From assembly GCF_030248535.1 (NCBI RefSeq), contig NZ_JAHGAJ010000046.1:1-64000 (forward strand): DNA of 64,000 nt, in the 5' to 3' direction. Made by a program: the position numbers and the translations under genes. The notes under the pieces were generated by a model. The model did not search any database. It worked only from the letters and a program-made list of their open reading frames with translations, and was not told the origin of the DNA. Shown here piece by piece: positions 42,380 to 51,722 of this stretch. Position 1 is the first letter of the stretch; each line of letters begins with the position of its first letter. The DNA comes from Vibrio sp. D404a. GTDB lineage: Bacteria > Pseudomonadota > Gammaproteobacteria > Enterobacterales > Vibrionaceae.

Positions 42380-44164
42380 ATGGATAAGAAAAAACAACGC
42401 AGCTTGAATAAATGGCTTAAGCAACAAAGCGGCCTCGCAAAGCGCTGGCTCATGATTGCTATTGGCCTTGGCGTACTTTCAAGCGTGTTCTTGGTGGCTC
42501 AAGCTGCCCTTCTCGCCTCTATTCTTCATCAACTGATTATCGAACATGTCGATAAATCTGAGCTAGTCGGCCATTTTGTTGGTCTGGCTCTGTCGGTGGT
42601 TGGTCGAGCTGGTTGTACTTGGGGGCGAGAGATCGCCGGTTACCGTTGTGGTGAGCAAGTTCGTGTTTATATCCGTCAGCTGATTATAGATAAGCTTCGA
42701 GAGCTTGGCCCAGCCTACATCAAGGGCAAACCAGCAGGAACATGGGCAACGCTGCTTCTAGAGCAAGTCGAAGACATGCAAGACTTCTTCTCGCGTTACC
42801 TGCCTCAGATGTCTCTTTCGGTGATGATTCCGTTTGTTATCTTGGTGGTGGTTTTCCCAGTGAACTGGGCAGCCGGTCTTATCTTCCTTATCACTGCGCC
42901 GCTGGTTCCAATCTTTATGGCGTTGGTGGGTATGAAGGCAGCCGATGCCAACCGCAAGAACTTTAAGGCGCTGCAACGACTGTCTGGTCACTTCTACGAC
43001 CGTCTACAATCAATGACGACGATTCGCTTGTTTGACCGCACGTCTGCGGAAACCGAAGTGCTGCACGGTGCATCGGAAGTCTTCCGTACTCGCACTATGG
43101 ATGTCTTAAAGATCGCTTTCCTATCTTCTGCGGTTCTAGAATTCTTCACGTCGCTTTCTATCGCGATGACCGCGGTTTACTTCGGTTTCACTTACATCGG
43201 TGAGCTGAACTTCGGTCACTACGGTGCTGGGGTGACTCTGTTCGCCGGTCTATTTATTTTGATTCTTGCGCCTGAGTTTTACCAACCTCTGCGCGATCTG
43301 GGTACCTTCTACCACGCGAAGCAACAAGCGGTAGGTGCTGCAGAGAGCATTGTTGAGTTCCTAGAAACAGACATCAATAAAGTAAAATCGGGTGATACAC
43401 AGCTAAACAGCGACGCTGGAATATCCATTGAAGCTCAAGACCTTAAAGTGTTGAGCCCAGAGGGTGTTCAGTTAGTTGGCCCTATCAGCTTTGCGCTTAA
43501 TACTCAGCAATCTACTGCCCTTGTCGGCCCAAGTGGTGCGGGTAAAACGAGTTTGATCAATGCCATTCTTGGTTTCATGCCATATGAAGGAAGCTTGAAA
43601 ATCAATGGTGTTGAGTTAAGGGAGCTTGATCTTGCGTCTTGGCGTAAAGCGATCAGCTGGGTTGGTCAAAACCCACTGCTACTGCACGGCACAATCCGTG
43701 ACAATGTCACGCTAGGTAAGCAAGACATCAGTGATCAAACTGTTCAACAAGCCCTAGAGCAATCTTTCGCAGATGAGTTTGTTCAAGAGCACGGACTGGA
43801 TTACATGATCTCAGATCGCTCAGGCGGCCTGTCTGTCGGTCAATCGCAACGTTTGGCGCTTGCTCGAGCGATGATTCAAAATGGTCAATTCTGGTTGCTG
43901 GATGAACCAACTGCCAGCCTAGATACGCGCAGTGAAAAGCTAGTCATGCAATGCATCAACAACCGCATCCAAAACAACACTGCCCTACTCGTGACGCACC
44001 AACTTGCGCCGCTGCAATCGGTAGACAACATCCTAGTTTTGCGCGACGGTACGCTCGTCGAACAAGGCAACTTCAATGAGCTGTCTCAGTCTGGCGGTCT
44101 ATTTGAAGAGATGCTAAACGCGAATTTGGCTCAACAAGATAATGAGGGTAATTTAGATGCGTGA
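42380..44164 (+). CDS. cydD: Thiol ABC exporter subunit CydD
   Basis: Half of the CydDC heterodimer, an inner-membrane ABC exporter that moves cysteine and glutathione to the periplasm and is needed to assemble cytochrome bd. The 594 residues comprise an N-terminal six-helix exporter domain (about 1-330) and an ATPase domain with Walker A GPSGAGKTS, signature LSVGQSQR and Walker B FWLLDEPTA. Its last eight bases overlap cydC. A possible Fur site lies just upstream, the only regulatory hint. Confidence 0.95.
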   Translation: MDKKKQRSLNKWLKQQSGLAKRWLMIAIGLGVLSSVFLVAQAALLASILHQLIIEHVDKSELVGHFVGLALSVVGRAGCTWGREIAGYRCGEQVRVYIRQLIIDKLRELGPAYIKGKPAGTWATLLLEQVEDMQDFFSRYLPQMSLSVMIPFVILVVVFPVNWAAGLIFLITAPLVPIFMALVGMKAADANRKNFKALQRLSGHFYDRLQSMTTIRLFDRTSAETEVLHGASEVFRTRTMDVLKIAFLSSAVLEFFTSLSIAMTAVYFGFTYIGELNFGHYGAGVTLFAGLFILILAPEFYQPLRDLGTFYHAKQQAVGAAESIVEFLETDINKVKSGDTQLNSDAGISIEAQDLKVLSPEGVQLVGPISFALNTQQSTALVGPSGAGKTSLINAILGFMPYEGSLKINGVELRELDLASWRKAISWVGQNPLLLHGTIRDNVTLGKQDISDQTVQQALEQSFADEFVQEHGLDYMISDRSGGLSVGQSQRLALARAMIQNGQFWLLDEPTASLDTRSEKLVMQCINNRIQNNTALLVTHQLAPLQSVDNILVLRDGTLVEQGNFNELSQSGGLFEEMLNANLAQQDNEGNLDA

Positions 44165-45878
44165 TTTACTGCCTTACCTGAAACTGTATAAGAAACATTG
44201 GTTTGGGCTGTCTTTGGGCATGCTACTAGCCTTCTTAACCTTAGCTGCCTCTATCGGTTTGTTGACCCTGTCTGGTTGGTTCATTTCTGCTTCTGCGGTT
44301 GCTGGCCTAACGATCGCTCGTGAAACCTTTAACTACATGTTGCCAGGTGGTGGCGTGCGCGGTCTTGCAATGAGCCGTACCGCTGGCCGTTGGGGTGAGC
44401 GTGTAGTGAGCCACAACGCGACCTTCAAGCTGTTAACTGACCTACGTATCTTCTTCTTCAAAAAGCTGGCACCGCTTATCCCAGGTCGTATTTCAAACCT
44501 GCGTGATGCTGACCTGCTTAACCGCTTGGTTGCTGATGTGGATGCGATGGACCATGTCTACCTACGACTGGTAAGCCCGGTCACTGTGGGTGTGTTGGGT
44601 ATCTTCTTCCTAACAGCATTTTTGATGTGGTTTGATAGCTCTCTAGGCTTAATCTTAGGCTCTATCCTATTGATCATGTTGATCATCTGGCCGGTATTGT
44701 TCTACAAGCTGGGTCAACGCAACGGTGGCGAGCTAACCCAGAATAAAGCAGAGCTACGTGTTACTACACTGGATTGGATTGAAGGCTACAGCGAACTAAC
44801 ACTGTTTGGTGCTGAAGAGCGCTACCGCAACGCGATTCTAAACACGCAACAAAAGCTGATGGCGAACCAGTTCGTCAATGCAAACCTAACAGGCATGGCA
44901 TCGGCAGCATTGATGCTGTTCAACGGTTTAACTTTAGTGTTGATGCTTTGGCTAGCGGCTGATGGTGTTGGTGGCAACGCACCAGATCCACTGATCGCAT
45001 TGATGGCGTTCGCAACAATGGCGAGCTTTGAACTGCTTATGCCTATCGCAGGTGCGTTCCAGCATTTAGGACAAACTCTCACATCGGCACGTCGCTTGAA
45101 TGAGGTCATCCTATCTGAGCCAGAGGTACAGTTTAACGAGAACAAACTTGATATCGACCAACCTCTTGATATTCAGTTCAATGCTGTCTCTTTCCACTAC
45201 CCTGACTCTGAGCGCTCTGTATTGAACTCAGTCGACCTATCGATTCCAGCGAACAACAAGGTCGCGATTGTTGGTCAAACAGGTTCTGGTAAATCCACGC
45301 TTATCCAATTGCTGACTCGTTACTGGGATCCAAAACAGGGTGTTATTTCTATTGCGGGCATCGATTTAACTCAGTGGAATGAAAGTCAGCTTCGTGAGTC
45401 CATCAGTGTGGTTAGCCAACGTGTTGATATCCTAAATGGCTCTCTACGTGACAACCTGCTGATTGCTAAGCCACAAGCCACCGATGAAGAGCTGCAAAGC
45501 ATTCTGACTAAGGTTGGCCTAGAGAAATTATTGGATGACAACGCACTTGATGCATGGCTAGGTGACGGTGGTCGTCAGCTTTCTGGTGGTGAGAAGCGCC
45601 GTATTGGTATTGCACGTGCGATTCTTCATGACGCCCCTATCCTACTGCTTGATGAGCCAACTGAAGGCCTAGACAAACAGACAGAGAAAAGCATCATGGC
45701 GCTGTTTGAAGAGCACTTCGAAGGCAAGACGGTTATCTTCATTACTCACCGTCTAATCGGCCTTGAGAAGATGGATTCAATCGTCTTGATTGAGCAAGGT
45801 GAGATTGTAGAGCAAGGCTCTCATAGCAGCCTGCTATCTGATGAAGGCCGTTACTTCCAGCTTCGTCAGGCCATTTAA
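44157..45878 (+). CDS. cydC: Thiol ABC exporter subunit CydC
   Basis: The partner of CydD, 573 residues, with six membrane helices in the first 320 and an ATPase domain showing Walker A GQTGSGKST, signature LSGGEKRR and Walker B ILLLDEPTEG. A degenerate composite catalytic site is common in this family, but here both motifs look intact. The ATG overlaps the end of cydD by eight bases, which should give equal expression of the two subunits. A terminator follows 28 bases after the stop. Confidence 0.95.
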   Translation: MRDLLPYLKLYKKHWFGLSLGMLLAFLTLAASIGLLTLSGWFISASAVAGLTIARETFNYMLPGGGVRGLAMSRTAGRWGERVVSHNATFKLLTDLRIFFFKKLAPLIPGRISNLRDADLLNRLVADVDAMDHVYLRLVSPVTVGVLGIFFLTAFLMWFDSSLGLILGSILLIMLIIWPVLFYKLGQRNGGELTQNKAELRVTTLDWIEGYSELTLFGAEERYRNAILNTQQKLMANQFVNANLTGMASAALMLFNGLTLVLMLWLAADGVGGNAPDPLIALMAFATMASFELLMPIAGAFQHLGQTLTSARRLNEVILSEPEVQFNENKLDIDQPLDIQFNAVSFHYPDSERSVLNSVDLSIPANNKVAIVGQTGSGKSTLIQLLTRYWDPKQGVISIAGIDLTQWNESQLRESISVVSQRVDILNGSLRDNLLIAKPQATDEELQSILTKVGLEKLLDDNALDAWLGDGGRQLSGGEKRRIGIARAILHDAPILLLDEPTEGLDKQTEKSIMALFEEHFEGKTVIFITHRLIGLEKMDSIVLIEQGEIVEQGSHSSLLSDEGRYFQLRQAI

Positions 45879-45905
45879 GCCTCATTTCACAGAGACGAAT
45901 ACATC

Positions 45906-45938
45906 AAGCCCGAGCAAATTATGCTCGGGCTTTTTTGT
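45906..45938 (+). terminator. Terminator of cydDC
   Basis: AAGCCCGAGC (45906-45915) pairs with GCTCGGGCTT (45923-45932), followed by TTTT. It also abuts the nrdF stop codon from the other side, where it may end the nrd transcript less strongly. Confidence 0.9.
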
Positions 45939-45939
45939 A

Positions 45940-46911
45940 TTAGAAGTCCCAATCGTCATCTTCGGTCGCAACGGCTTTGCCTATCACATAGGAGGAACCA
46001 GAACCTGAGAAGAAGTCATGGTTTTCATCCGCATTTGGCGAAAGTGCTGCCATGATTGCCGGATTGACCTGACATAATTCATCGGGGAAGAGTGCTTCAA
46101 AGCCTAAATTCATCAATGCTTTATTGGCGTTGTAGTGTAAGAAGTGTTTAACATCCTCTGTTAGACCTACTTGGTCATAAAGCGACTCTGTGTATTGCGT
46201 TTCAATTTCATACAAAGAGAACATTAGCGAATACGCTTCATCCTTTACTCTCGCCTGCTCAACTTCATCCAGCTCCTGAAAAGCGAGCTGAAATTTGTAT
46301 CCAATGTAATAACCGTGGATGGCTTCGTCTCGGATAATAAGACGGATTAAGTCCGCCGTATTAGTCAGTTTCGCTCGGCTCGACCAATGCATCGGCAAGT
46401 AGAAACCTGAGTAGAACATGAAGCTTTCAAGAAATACGCTCGCTACCTTTTTCTTAAGCGGGTCGCCCGTTGATAAGTAATCTTCTAGAATCAACTGAGC
46501 CTTCTTCTGGAGTAACGGGTTTTCTTCCGCCCATCGAAATGCTTCGTCAATTTGTGGCGTGGTACACAAGGTTGAAAACACCGAAGAGTAACTACGAGCA
46601 TGCACTGCTTCCATGAAAGCGATATTGGTCAACACTGCTTCTTCGTGTGGCGTTCGAGCATCCTCCATCAAAGCCGGAGCTCCCACAGAGTTTTGAATTG
46701 TGTCGAGCAAGGTCAGCCCGGTAAACACTCGAATCGTTAATGTTTGCTCATCTTCGGTCAACTGCTTCCATGTCTGAATATCATTCGACAATGGCACCTT
46801 TTCTGGAAGCCAAAAATTCACCGTTAGACGATTCCAAATCTCTAGGTCTTTGTCATCTATCATACGGTTCCAGTTAATTGCTCGTACTGGACCTGATTCC
46901 ATCTGTTTCAT
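45940..46911 (-). CDS. nrdF: Class Ib ribonucleotide reductase beta subunit
   Basis: A 323-residue protein carrying the dimetal centre and the tyrosyl radical that starts ribonucleotide reduction. NWNRMIDDKDLEIWNRLT is the class Ib N terminus. Metal ligands and radical tyrosine lie in EAVHARSYSSVF (Glu, His, Tyr) and RDEAIHGYYIGYKF (Glu, His). Class Ib enzymes work with manganese activated by NrdI, which lets DNA synthesis continue when iron is scarce. It is last of nrdHIEF, 16 bases after nrdE, and probably Fur-repressed. Confidence 0.96.
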   Translation of the reverse strand: MKQMESGPVRAINWNRMIDDKDLEIWNRLTVNFWLPEKVPLSNDIQTWKQLTEDEQTLTIRVFTGLTLLDTIQNSVGAPALMEDARTPHEEAVLTNIAFMEAVHARSYSSVFSTLCTTPQIDEAFRWAEENPLLQKKAQLILEDYLSTGDPLKKKVASVFLESFMFYSGFYLPMHWSSRAKLTNTADLIRLIIRDEAIHGYYIGYKFQLAFQELDEVEQARVKDEAYSLMFSLYEIETQYTESLYDQVGLTEDVKHFLHYNANKALMNLGFEALFPDELCQVNPAIMAALSPNADENHDFFSGSGSSYVIGKAVATEDDDWDF

Positions 46912-46927
46912 TGAGTTTATCCCTTAT

Positions 46928-49060
46928 TTACAGTGAGCAAGACACACAACCTTCGACTTGCGTGCCTTCAAGCGCTTTCTGTCGCATACGGATGTAGTAA
47001 AGCGTTTTAATTTTCTTTTTCCATGCGTAGATCTGAGCTTTATTGATGTCTCGTGTCGTCACTTCATCATCAAAGAACAGGGTTAGTGACAAGCCTTGGT
47101 CGACATGCTCTGTCGCTGCGGCATACACATCAATAATCGTTTCAGGGCCAATGGCATACGCATCACGGAAGTACTCCAGATTTTCATTGTTCAAAAAAGG
47201 CGCAGGGAAGTAAACGCGACCAATCTTACCCTCTTTTCGAATCTCAACTTTGGCGGTCACAGGATGTATAGACGCCGTAGAGTCATTGATGTAACTGATC
47301 GAGCCTGTAGGTGGAATCGCCTGTAGATTTCGGTTGTAAAGGCCAGAGCTCATCACCGTTTGTTTCAGCTCCTCCCACTCGGAAACTGTCGGTATACGTA
47401 TATCTAAGCGTTCAAATAGCGCTTTGACGACTTCTGACTTTGGAGAGAAATCTTGTTCTAGATACTTACTAAAGAATGAGCCGTCACTGTAAGTGGAGTT
47501 TTCAAACCCCTTAAACACGCTCTTTTTCTCTTGAGCGAGTTTGTTGGACGCAACGAGGCAGTGGTACAAGATGCAGGCAAAATAGCTGCCAGTGAAATCA
47601 ATCGCCTCAGGGGAGTCGTAATGAATTCGCTCACGTGCTAAGAATCCGTGCAGGTTCATTTGGCCTAAACCAATCGCGTGGCCTTCATCATTCCCTTTTC
47701 GAATGGACGGCACGCTATTGATGGCACTCATCTCTGACACAGCATTCAAGGCTCGAATTGCCGTCTCTACGGTTTGCGATAGCTGCCCACCATCCAAGGC
47801 TTTAGCGATATTAATCGAACCTAGGTTGCATGAGATATCTCGCCCAGTATGGTTGTAGTTCAAGTCATCATCGAAGCTCGACGCCTCGTTCACTTGAAGA
47901 ATCTCCGAGCATAAGTTGGACATGTTGATGCGACCCTCAATAGGGTTGGCTTGATTCACCGTATCTTCAAACATGATATATGGGTAGCCAGACTCAAATT
48001 GGATCTCTGCCAATGTTTGGAAAAGCCCTCGCGCGTTGATCTTCCCTTTCCGAATTCTTGGGTCATCCACCATTTCATGATACTTCTCGGTAACGCTGAT
48101 CTCAGAGAAAGGCACACCGTAAACACGCTCAACATCATGAGGGGAAAACAGGTACATATCCTTGTTTTGCTTGGCTAACTCCAGCGTAATATCTGGAATT
48201 ACCACTCCAAGACTTAATGTCTTAATTCGAATTTTCTCATCGGCATTTTCTCTTTTTGTATCGAGAAACTGCATGATATCGGGATGATGAACATTTAGGT
48301 AAACAGCACCTGCTCCCTGCCTTGCACCTAACTGGTTTGCGTAAGAGAAGCTATCTTCGAGTAGCTTCATCACCGGCACAACACCCGAACTTTGGTTAAG
48401 AATTCCCTTAATTGGCGCGCCCTGCTCTCTTAAATTGCTAAGAAGAAGCGCGACACCGCCACCGCGACGCGACAACTGCAACGAAGAGTTTATTGCGCGG
48501 CCAATACTCTCCATGTTGTCTTCAATTCTGAGCAAAAAGCATGAGATCAATTCACCACGACTCTTCTTGCCAGCGTTGATAAAGGTTGGCGTAGCCGGTT
48601 GGAAACGCTGATGGATGATTTCCTCCATTAGTGCAAGAGCAAAGTGACAATCACCTCGTGCCAATAAGAGTGCCGTCATCACAACTCGGTCTTCGAACCG
48701 CTCAAGGTATCTCTTACCATCTCGTGTCTTCAGTGCGTAGGAAGTGAAAAACTTGTAGGCACCTAAGAAGGTACGGAAGCGAAATTTGATTTGATAAGCT
48801 TGCTGCCAAATCTGATGAAGAAAACTGCGGTCATACTGTTCGATAACTTCCGACTCGTAGTAACCTTCTCTCAGGAGATAGTCTATTTTCTCATCCAAGT
48901 TATGGAAAAAGACCGTATTTTGATTCACATGTTGTAAGAAAAATTGGCGAGCAGCTTGCTTATCTGCCTCAAATTGAATCGCCCCTTGATCATCGAGCAG
49001 ATTCAACATCGCATTTAGAGCATGGTAGTCAAGAGACTCATTCTCGAAGTGGTTATCCAT
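46928..49060 (-). CDS. nrdE: Class Ib ribonucleotide reductase alpha subunit
   Basis: The catalytic subunit, 710 residues, reducing ribonucleoside diphosphates. It starts MDNHFENESLDYHALNAMLN. Key regions are ATPTFINAGKKSRGELISCF (N-terminal active-site cysteine), CNLGSINIAKA (radical cysteine loop), IPPTGSISYINDST and the C-terminal redox pair in VEGCVSCSL, which NrdH re-reduces. It lacks the N-terminal ATP cone of class Ia enzymes, as usual for NrdE. The start overlaps nrdI by eight bases. Confidence 0.97.
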   Translation of the reverse strand: MDNHFENESLDYHALNAMLNLLDDQGAIQFEADKQAARQFFLQHVNQNTVFFHNLDEKIDYLLREGYYESEVIEQYDRSFLHQIWQQAYQIKFRFRTFLGAYKFFTSYALKTRDGKRYLERFEDRVVMTALLLARGDCHFALALMEEIIHQRFQPATPTFINAGKKSRGELISCFLLRIEDNMESIGRAINSSLQLSRRGGGVALLLSNLREQGAPIKGILNQSSGVVPVMKLLEDSFSYANQLGARQGAGAVYLNVHHPDIMQFLDTKRENADEKIRIKTLSLGVVIPDITLELAKQNKDMYLFSPHDVERVYGVPFSEISVTEKYHEMVDDPRIRKGKINARGLFQTLAEIQFESGYPYIMFEDTVNQANPIEGRINMSNLCSEILQVNEASSFDDDLNYNHTGRDISCNLGSINIAKALDGGQLSQTVETAIRALNAVSEMSAINSVPSIRKGNDEGHAIGLGQMNLHGFLARERIHYDSPEAIDFTGSYFACILYHCLVASNKLAQEKKSVFKGFENSTYSDGSFFSKYLEQDFSPKSEVVKALFERLDIRIPTVSEWEELKQTVMSSGLYNRNLQAIPPTGSISYINDSTASIHPVTAKVEIRKEGKIGRVYFPAPFLNNENLEYFRDAYAIGPETIIDVYAAATEHVDQGLSLTLFFDDEVTTRDINKAQIYAWKKKIKTLYYIRMRQKALEGTQVEGCVSCSL

Positions 49061-49451
49061 GATGTTTCCAAAATTGTTTTAACCCGTCACGAACGATTTC
49101 AACATCGTTCTGGGTTCCTGATAGTTCGAAACGGTACAAGAGTGGTACATTGCACTTTTCAGCGACAATCGCACCACCACTAGCAAACAACGCCCCAAAG
49201 TTTCGATTTCCCGACGCGATCACGCCTTTAATCAATGCGCGATTTTTCGGATTATTCAATATGCGTATAACAGACTTAGGCACGGCTCCCCGCCCTTCTC
49301 CGTCAGCATATGTTGGGCATATGAGCACGAATGGCTGTTCAATCTCGGGTAGCCCGTCACCATCCTCAATAGGAAGCCGAATTGCTGACATTCCCAGCTG
49401 CTCTACAAATCTTTTGGTATTGCCAGAGGCACTCGAGTAGTAAACGATCAT
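49053..49451 (-). CDS. nrdI: NrdI flavodoxin-like activator
   Basis: A 132-residue FMN protein. YYSSASGNTKRFVEQL is the phosphate-binding loop, and GNRNFGALFASGG is the second FMN loop. NrdI supplies superoxide/oxidant to assemble the Mn(III)2-tyrosyl radical cofactor in NrdF. It overlaps nrdH by four bases (ATGA) and nrdE by eight, so the whole cluster is tightly coupled. Confidence 0.95.
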   Translation of the reverse strand: MIVYYSSASGNTKRFVEQLGMSAIRLPIEDGDGLPEIEQPFVLICPTYADGEGRGAVPKSVIRILNNPKNRALIKGVIASGNRNFGALFASGGAIVAEKCNVPLLYRFELSGTQNDVEIVRDGLKQFWKHHG

Positions 49452-49672
49452 TGTCCCAAAGCGCTGATCATGTCAGGTCGAAAACCCGACCAGTGACGAC
49501 CATTGGCCACCACCACTGGGGCCTGTCGATAACCCAGTGATTGAACCCTCTCCATCGCAACTTCATCCAGCGTTAGATCAACAACGGTATGCTCTATACC
49601 TTTGCTCTGTAATGCCTTCACTGTCGCAGTGCATTGAACACATTGTGGTTTCGAGTAGACGACGATATCCAT
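49448..49672 (-). CDS. nrdH: NrdH glutaredoxin-like redoxin
   Basis: A 74-residue redoxin with active site CVQC (KPQCVQCTATVKAL) and the NrdH end WSGFRPDMIS. It passes electrons from thioredoxin reductase to NrdE. ATG 49672 follows GAGG at nine bases; the upstream extension to 49687 has no support. It is first gene of the operon, directly downstream of a near-perfect Fur box. Confidence 0.95.
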   Translation of the reverse strand: MDIVVYSKPQCVQCTATVKALQSKGIEHTVVDLTLDEVAMERVQSLGYRQAPVVVANGRHWSGFRPDMISALGQ

Positions 49673-49698
49673 ATAGTACAACCTCACTTAAATCTTAA

Positions 49699-49713
49699 TG
49701 ATAACCATTATCA
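49699..49713 (-). promoter_or_regulatory. Fur box of nrdHIEF
   Basis: TGATAACCATTATCA matches TGATAAT-n-ATTATCA at 13 of 14 positions. It lies 26 bases upstream of the nrdH ATG, suited to iron-dependent repression. Confidence 0.82.
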
Positions 49714-49810
49714 AATATAGCGTGGCACATATAGTATTTGTAGATTTAATTTTGTCAATATATTGATCTGCACACCAAAAACCATAAAAAATGCATGGTT
49801 GATATGAAAA

Positions 49811-49825
49811 TGATAATCAATATCA
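49811..49825 (+). promoter_or_regulatory. Fur box of sufABCDSE
   Basis: TGATAATCAATATCA matches the Fur 7-1-7 consensus at 13 of 14 positions. It lies 33 bases before the sufA GTG. With the site at 49699 it gives each divergent operon its own operator. Confidence 0.82.
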
Positions 49826-49858
49826 TTTGATCGCAGTAATCAACTATGAGGCAGTAAG

Positions 49859-50227
49859 GTGAGTATTCCGAGTTCTGGTTCTAACGAAATATCAATACAT
49901 GACATGCAGTGGCAAGGCGTCACTTTGAGTGAAAATGCCGCCAACAGAATCACTCAACTAGCGGGTGAGAAACAGCACTTCCACCTGACAGTGAAATCCT
50001 CTGGCTGTACGGGGTTTGCCTACGTTGTAACCCTTATCGAACAACCATCAGAAGGCGACATTAAATATGAGTCTCATAACGTTGTTTTTTTTGTCGCCCT
50101 CCAAGCAATGCCTATGGTCGATGGCACTGAAATTGACTTTGTACGTCAAGGGCTAAATAGCAATTTTGTATACAACAATCCCAAAGTAAAAAACCTTTGT
50201 GGATGTGGTGAGAGTTTTGGAGTTTAA
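49859..50227 (+). CDS. sufA: SufA A-type Fe-S carrier (GTG start)
   Basis: A 122-residue A-type carrier that receives clusters from SufBCD and passes them to targets. The three cluster cysteines are in SSGCTGFAY and the C-terminal CGCGESFGV. LQAMPMVDGTEIDFVRQGLN is very close to E. coli SufA, which separates it from IscA/ErpA. The start is GTG 49859, with GAGG nine bases upstream. It is first in sufABCDSE and two bases from sufB. Confidence 0.93.
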   Translation: MSIPSSGSNEISIHDMQWQGVTLSENAANRITQLAGEKQHFHLTVKSSGCTGFAYVVTLIEQPSEGDIKYESHNVVFFVALQAMPMVDGTEIDFVRQGLNSNFVYNNPKVKNLCGCGESFGV

Positions 50228-50229
50228 GC

Positions 50230-51702
50230 ATGTGTGCAGTTGAAACGCAGCCTGAAGTTGAAGAGATGCTGCAAAGTACTCACTACCGTGAAGGTTTCTA
50301 CACAGAGCTGTCTTCAGATACTTTATCAAAAGGGATCAATGAACAGGTTGTCAGAGCGATTTCCGCAAAGCGCAACGAACCTGAATGGATGTTGGAGTTT
50401 CGCCTGAATGCGTTCCAACAATGGTTAGAAATGGAGGAGCCACATTGGCTCAAAGCCGACTACCCTGAGCTCAATTACCAAGATTACAGTTACTATTCAG
50501 CGCCGAGCTGCTCAAGTTGCGATGATGCTAGTAACGACAACAGTGACGATGGGTCAAATGAGTTCTTAACCGAAGAAGTAGAAACAGCATTTGAAGCGCT
50601 TGGTGTCCCAGTAAGAGAAGGATCTGAAGTTGCTGTAGACGCTATTTTTGATTCGGTTTCTGTTACCACCACATACCGAAAAGAACTTCAAGAGCTGGGG
50701 ATTATCTTCTGTTCATTCAGTGAAGCTATTCAAGAATACCCAGACCTTGTTCAACAATATTTGGGCACCGTTGTCCCTCCTAAAGACAATTTCTTTGCAG
50801 CCTTAAACGCCGCGGTCGCTTCTGACGGGACCTTTGTGTACATCCCCAAAGGTGTCAGGTGCCCTCGAGAACTCTCGACCTACTTTAGAATCAATCAAGC
50901 CAAAACAGGCCAATTCGAACGCACCATTCTTGTCGCCGATGAAGATTCCTACGTGAGTTACATTGAAGGCTGCTCCGCTCCCATGCGAGACAGCTACCAA
51001 CTTCACGCAGCCGTGGTAGAGGTGATCATTCATAAAAACGCCGAAGTGAAATACTCCACCGTCCAAAACTGGTTCTCCGGCGAAGAAGATTCCAAAGGCG
51101 GGATTCTTAACTTTGTAACCAAACGAGCCGTTTGTGAAGGTGACCACAGCAAGATGTCTTGGACTCAGTCCGAAACAGGTTCTGCAATCACTTGGAAATA
51201 CCCGAGCGTCATTTTAAAGGGCGATTACTCAGTCGGCGAGTTTTTCTCTGTTGCTTTAACCAATGGCGTTCAACAGGCAGATACCGGAACCAAGATGGTC
51301 CATATCGGGAAACATACGCGCTCTACGATCATCTCAAAAGGGATCTCTGCAGGCAAAAGCCAAAACAGCTACCGAGGACTAGTTAAAGTGACTTCTAACG
51401 CTGAAGGTGCGAGAAACTTTACCCAGTGTGATTCGATGTTAATTGGCGATCAATGCGGCGCGCACACCTTCCCATATATCGAAGTCAAAAATCCATCCGC
51501 TCATGTTGAACATGAAGCCACAACATCTCGAATCGGCGAAGACCAACTCTTTTACTGTGTCCAACGAGGCATCAGTGAAGACAACGCTATTTCAATGATT
51601 GTGAATGGCTTTTGTAAAGACGTATTTTCAGAATTACCACTCGAATTCGCTGTTGAAGCTCAGAAGCTCTTATCAATCAGCCTCGAGCATAGTGTGGGAT
51701 AA
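50230..51702 (+). CDS. sufB: SufB scaffold component
   Basis: A 490-residue subunit of the SufBC2D scaffold on which Fe-S clusters are built. Nearly every block matches E. coli SufB, for example VPVREGSEVAVDAIFDSVSV, FFAALNAAVASDGTF, ARNFTQCDSMLIG and the C-terminal FAVEAQKLLSISLEHSVG. The N-terminal SCSSCDDAS cysteines correspond to the E. coli CGNCDDTC region. It receives sulfur from SufE. The stop codon is two bases ahead of the conserved sufC ATG. Confidence 0.96.
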   Translation: MCAVETQPEVEEMLQSTHYREGFYTELSSDTLSKGINEQVVRAISAKRNEPEWMLEFRLNAFQQWLEMEEPHWLKADYPELNYQDYSYYSAPSCSSCDDASNDNSDDGSNEFLTEEVETAFEALGVPVREGSEVAVDAIFDSVSVTTTYRKELQELGIIFCSFSEAIQEYPDLVQQYLGTVVPPKDNFFAALNAAVASDGTFVYIPKGVRCPRELSTYFRINQAKTGQFERTILVADEDSYVSYIEGCSAPMRDSYQLHAAVVEVIIHKNAEVKYSTVQNWFSGEEDSKGGILNFVTKRAVCEGDHSKMSWTQSETGSAITWKYPSVILKGDYSVGEFFSVALTNGVQQADTGTKMVHIGKHTRSTIISKGISAGKSQNSYRGLVKVTSNAEGARNFTQCDSMLIGDQCGAHTFPYIEVKNPSAHVEHEATTSRIGEDQLFYCVQRGISEDNAISMIVNGFCKDVFSELPLEFAVEAQKLLSISLEHSVG

Positions 51703-51722
51703 ACATGTTATAAATCAAAGAC

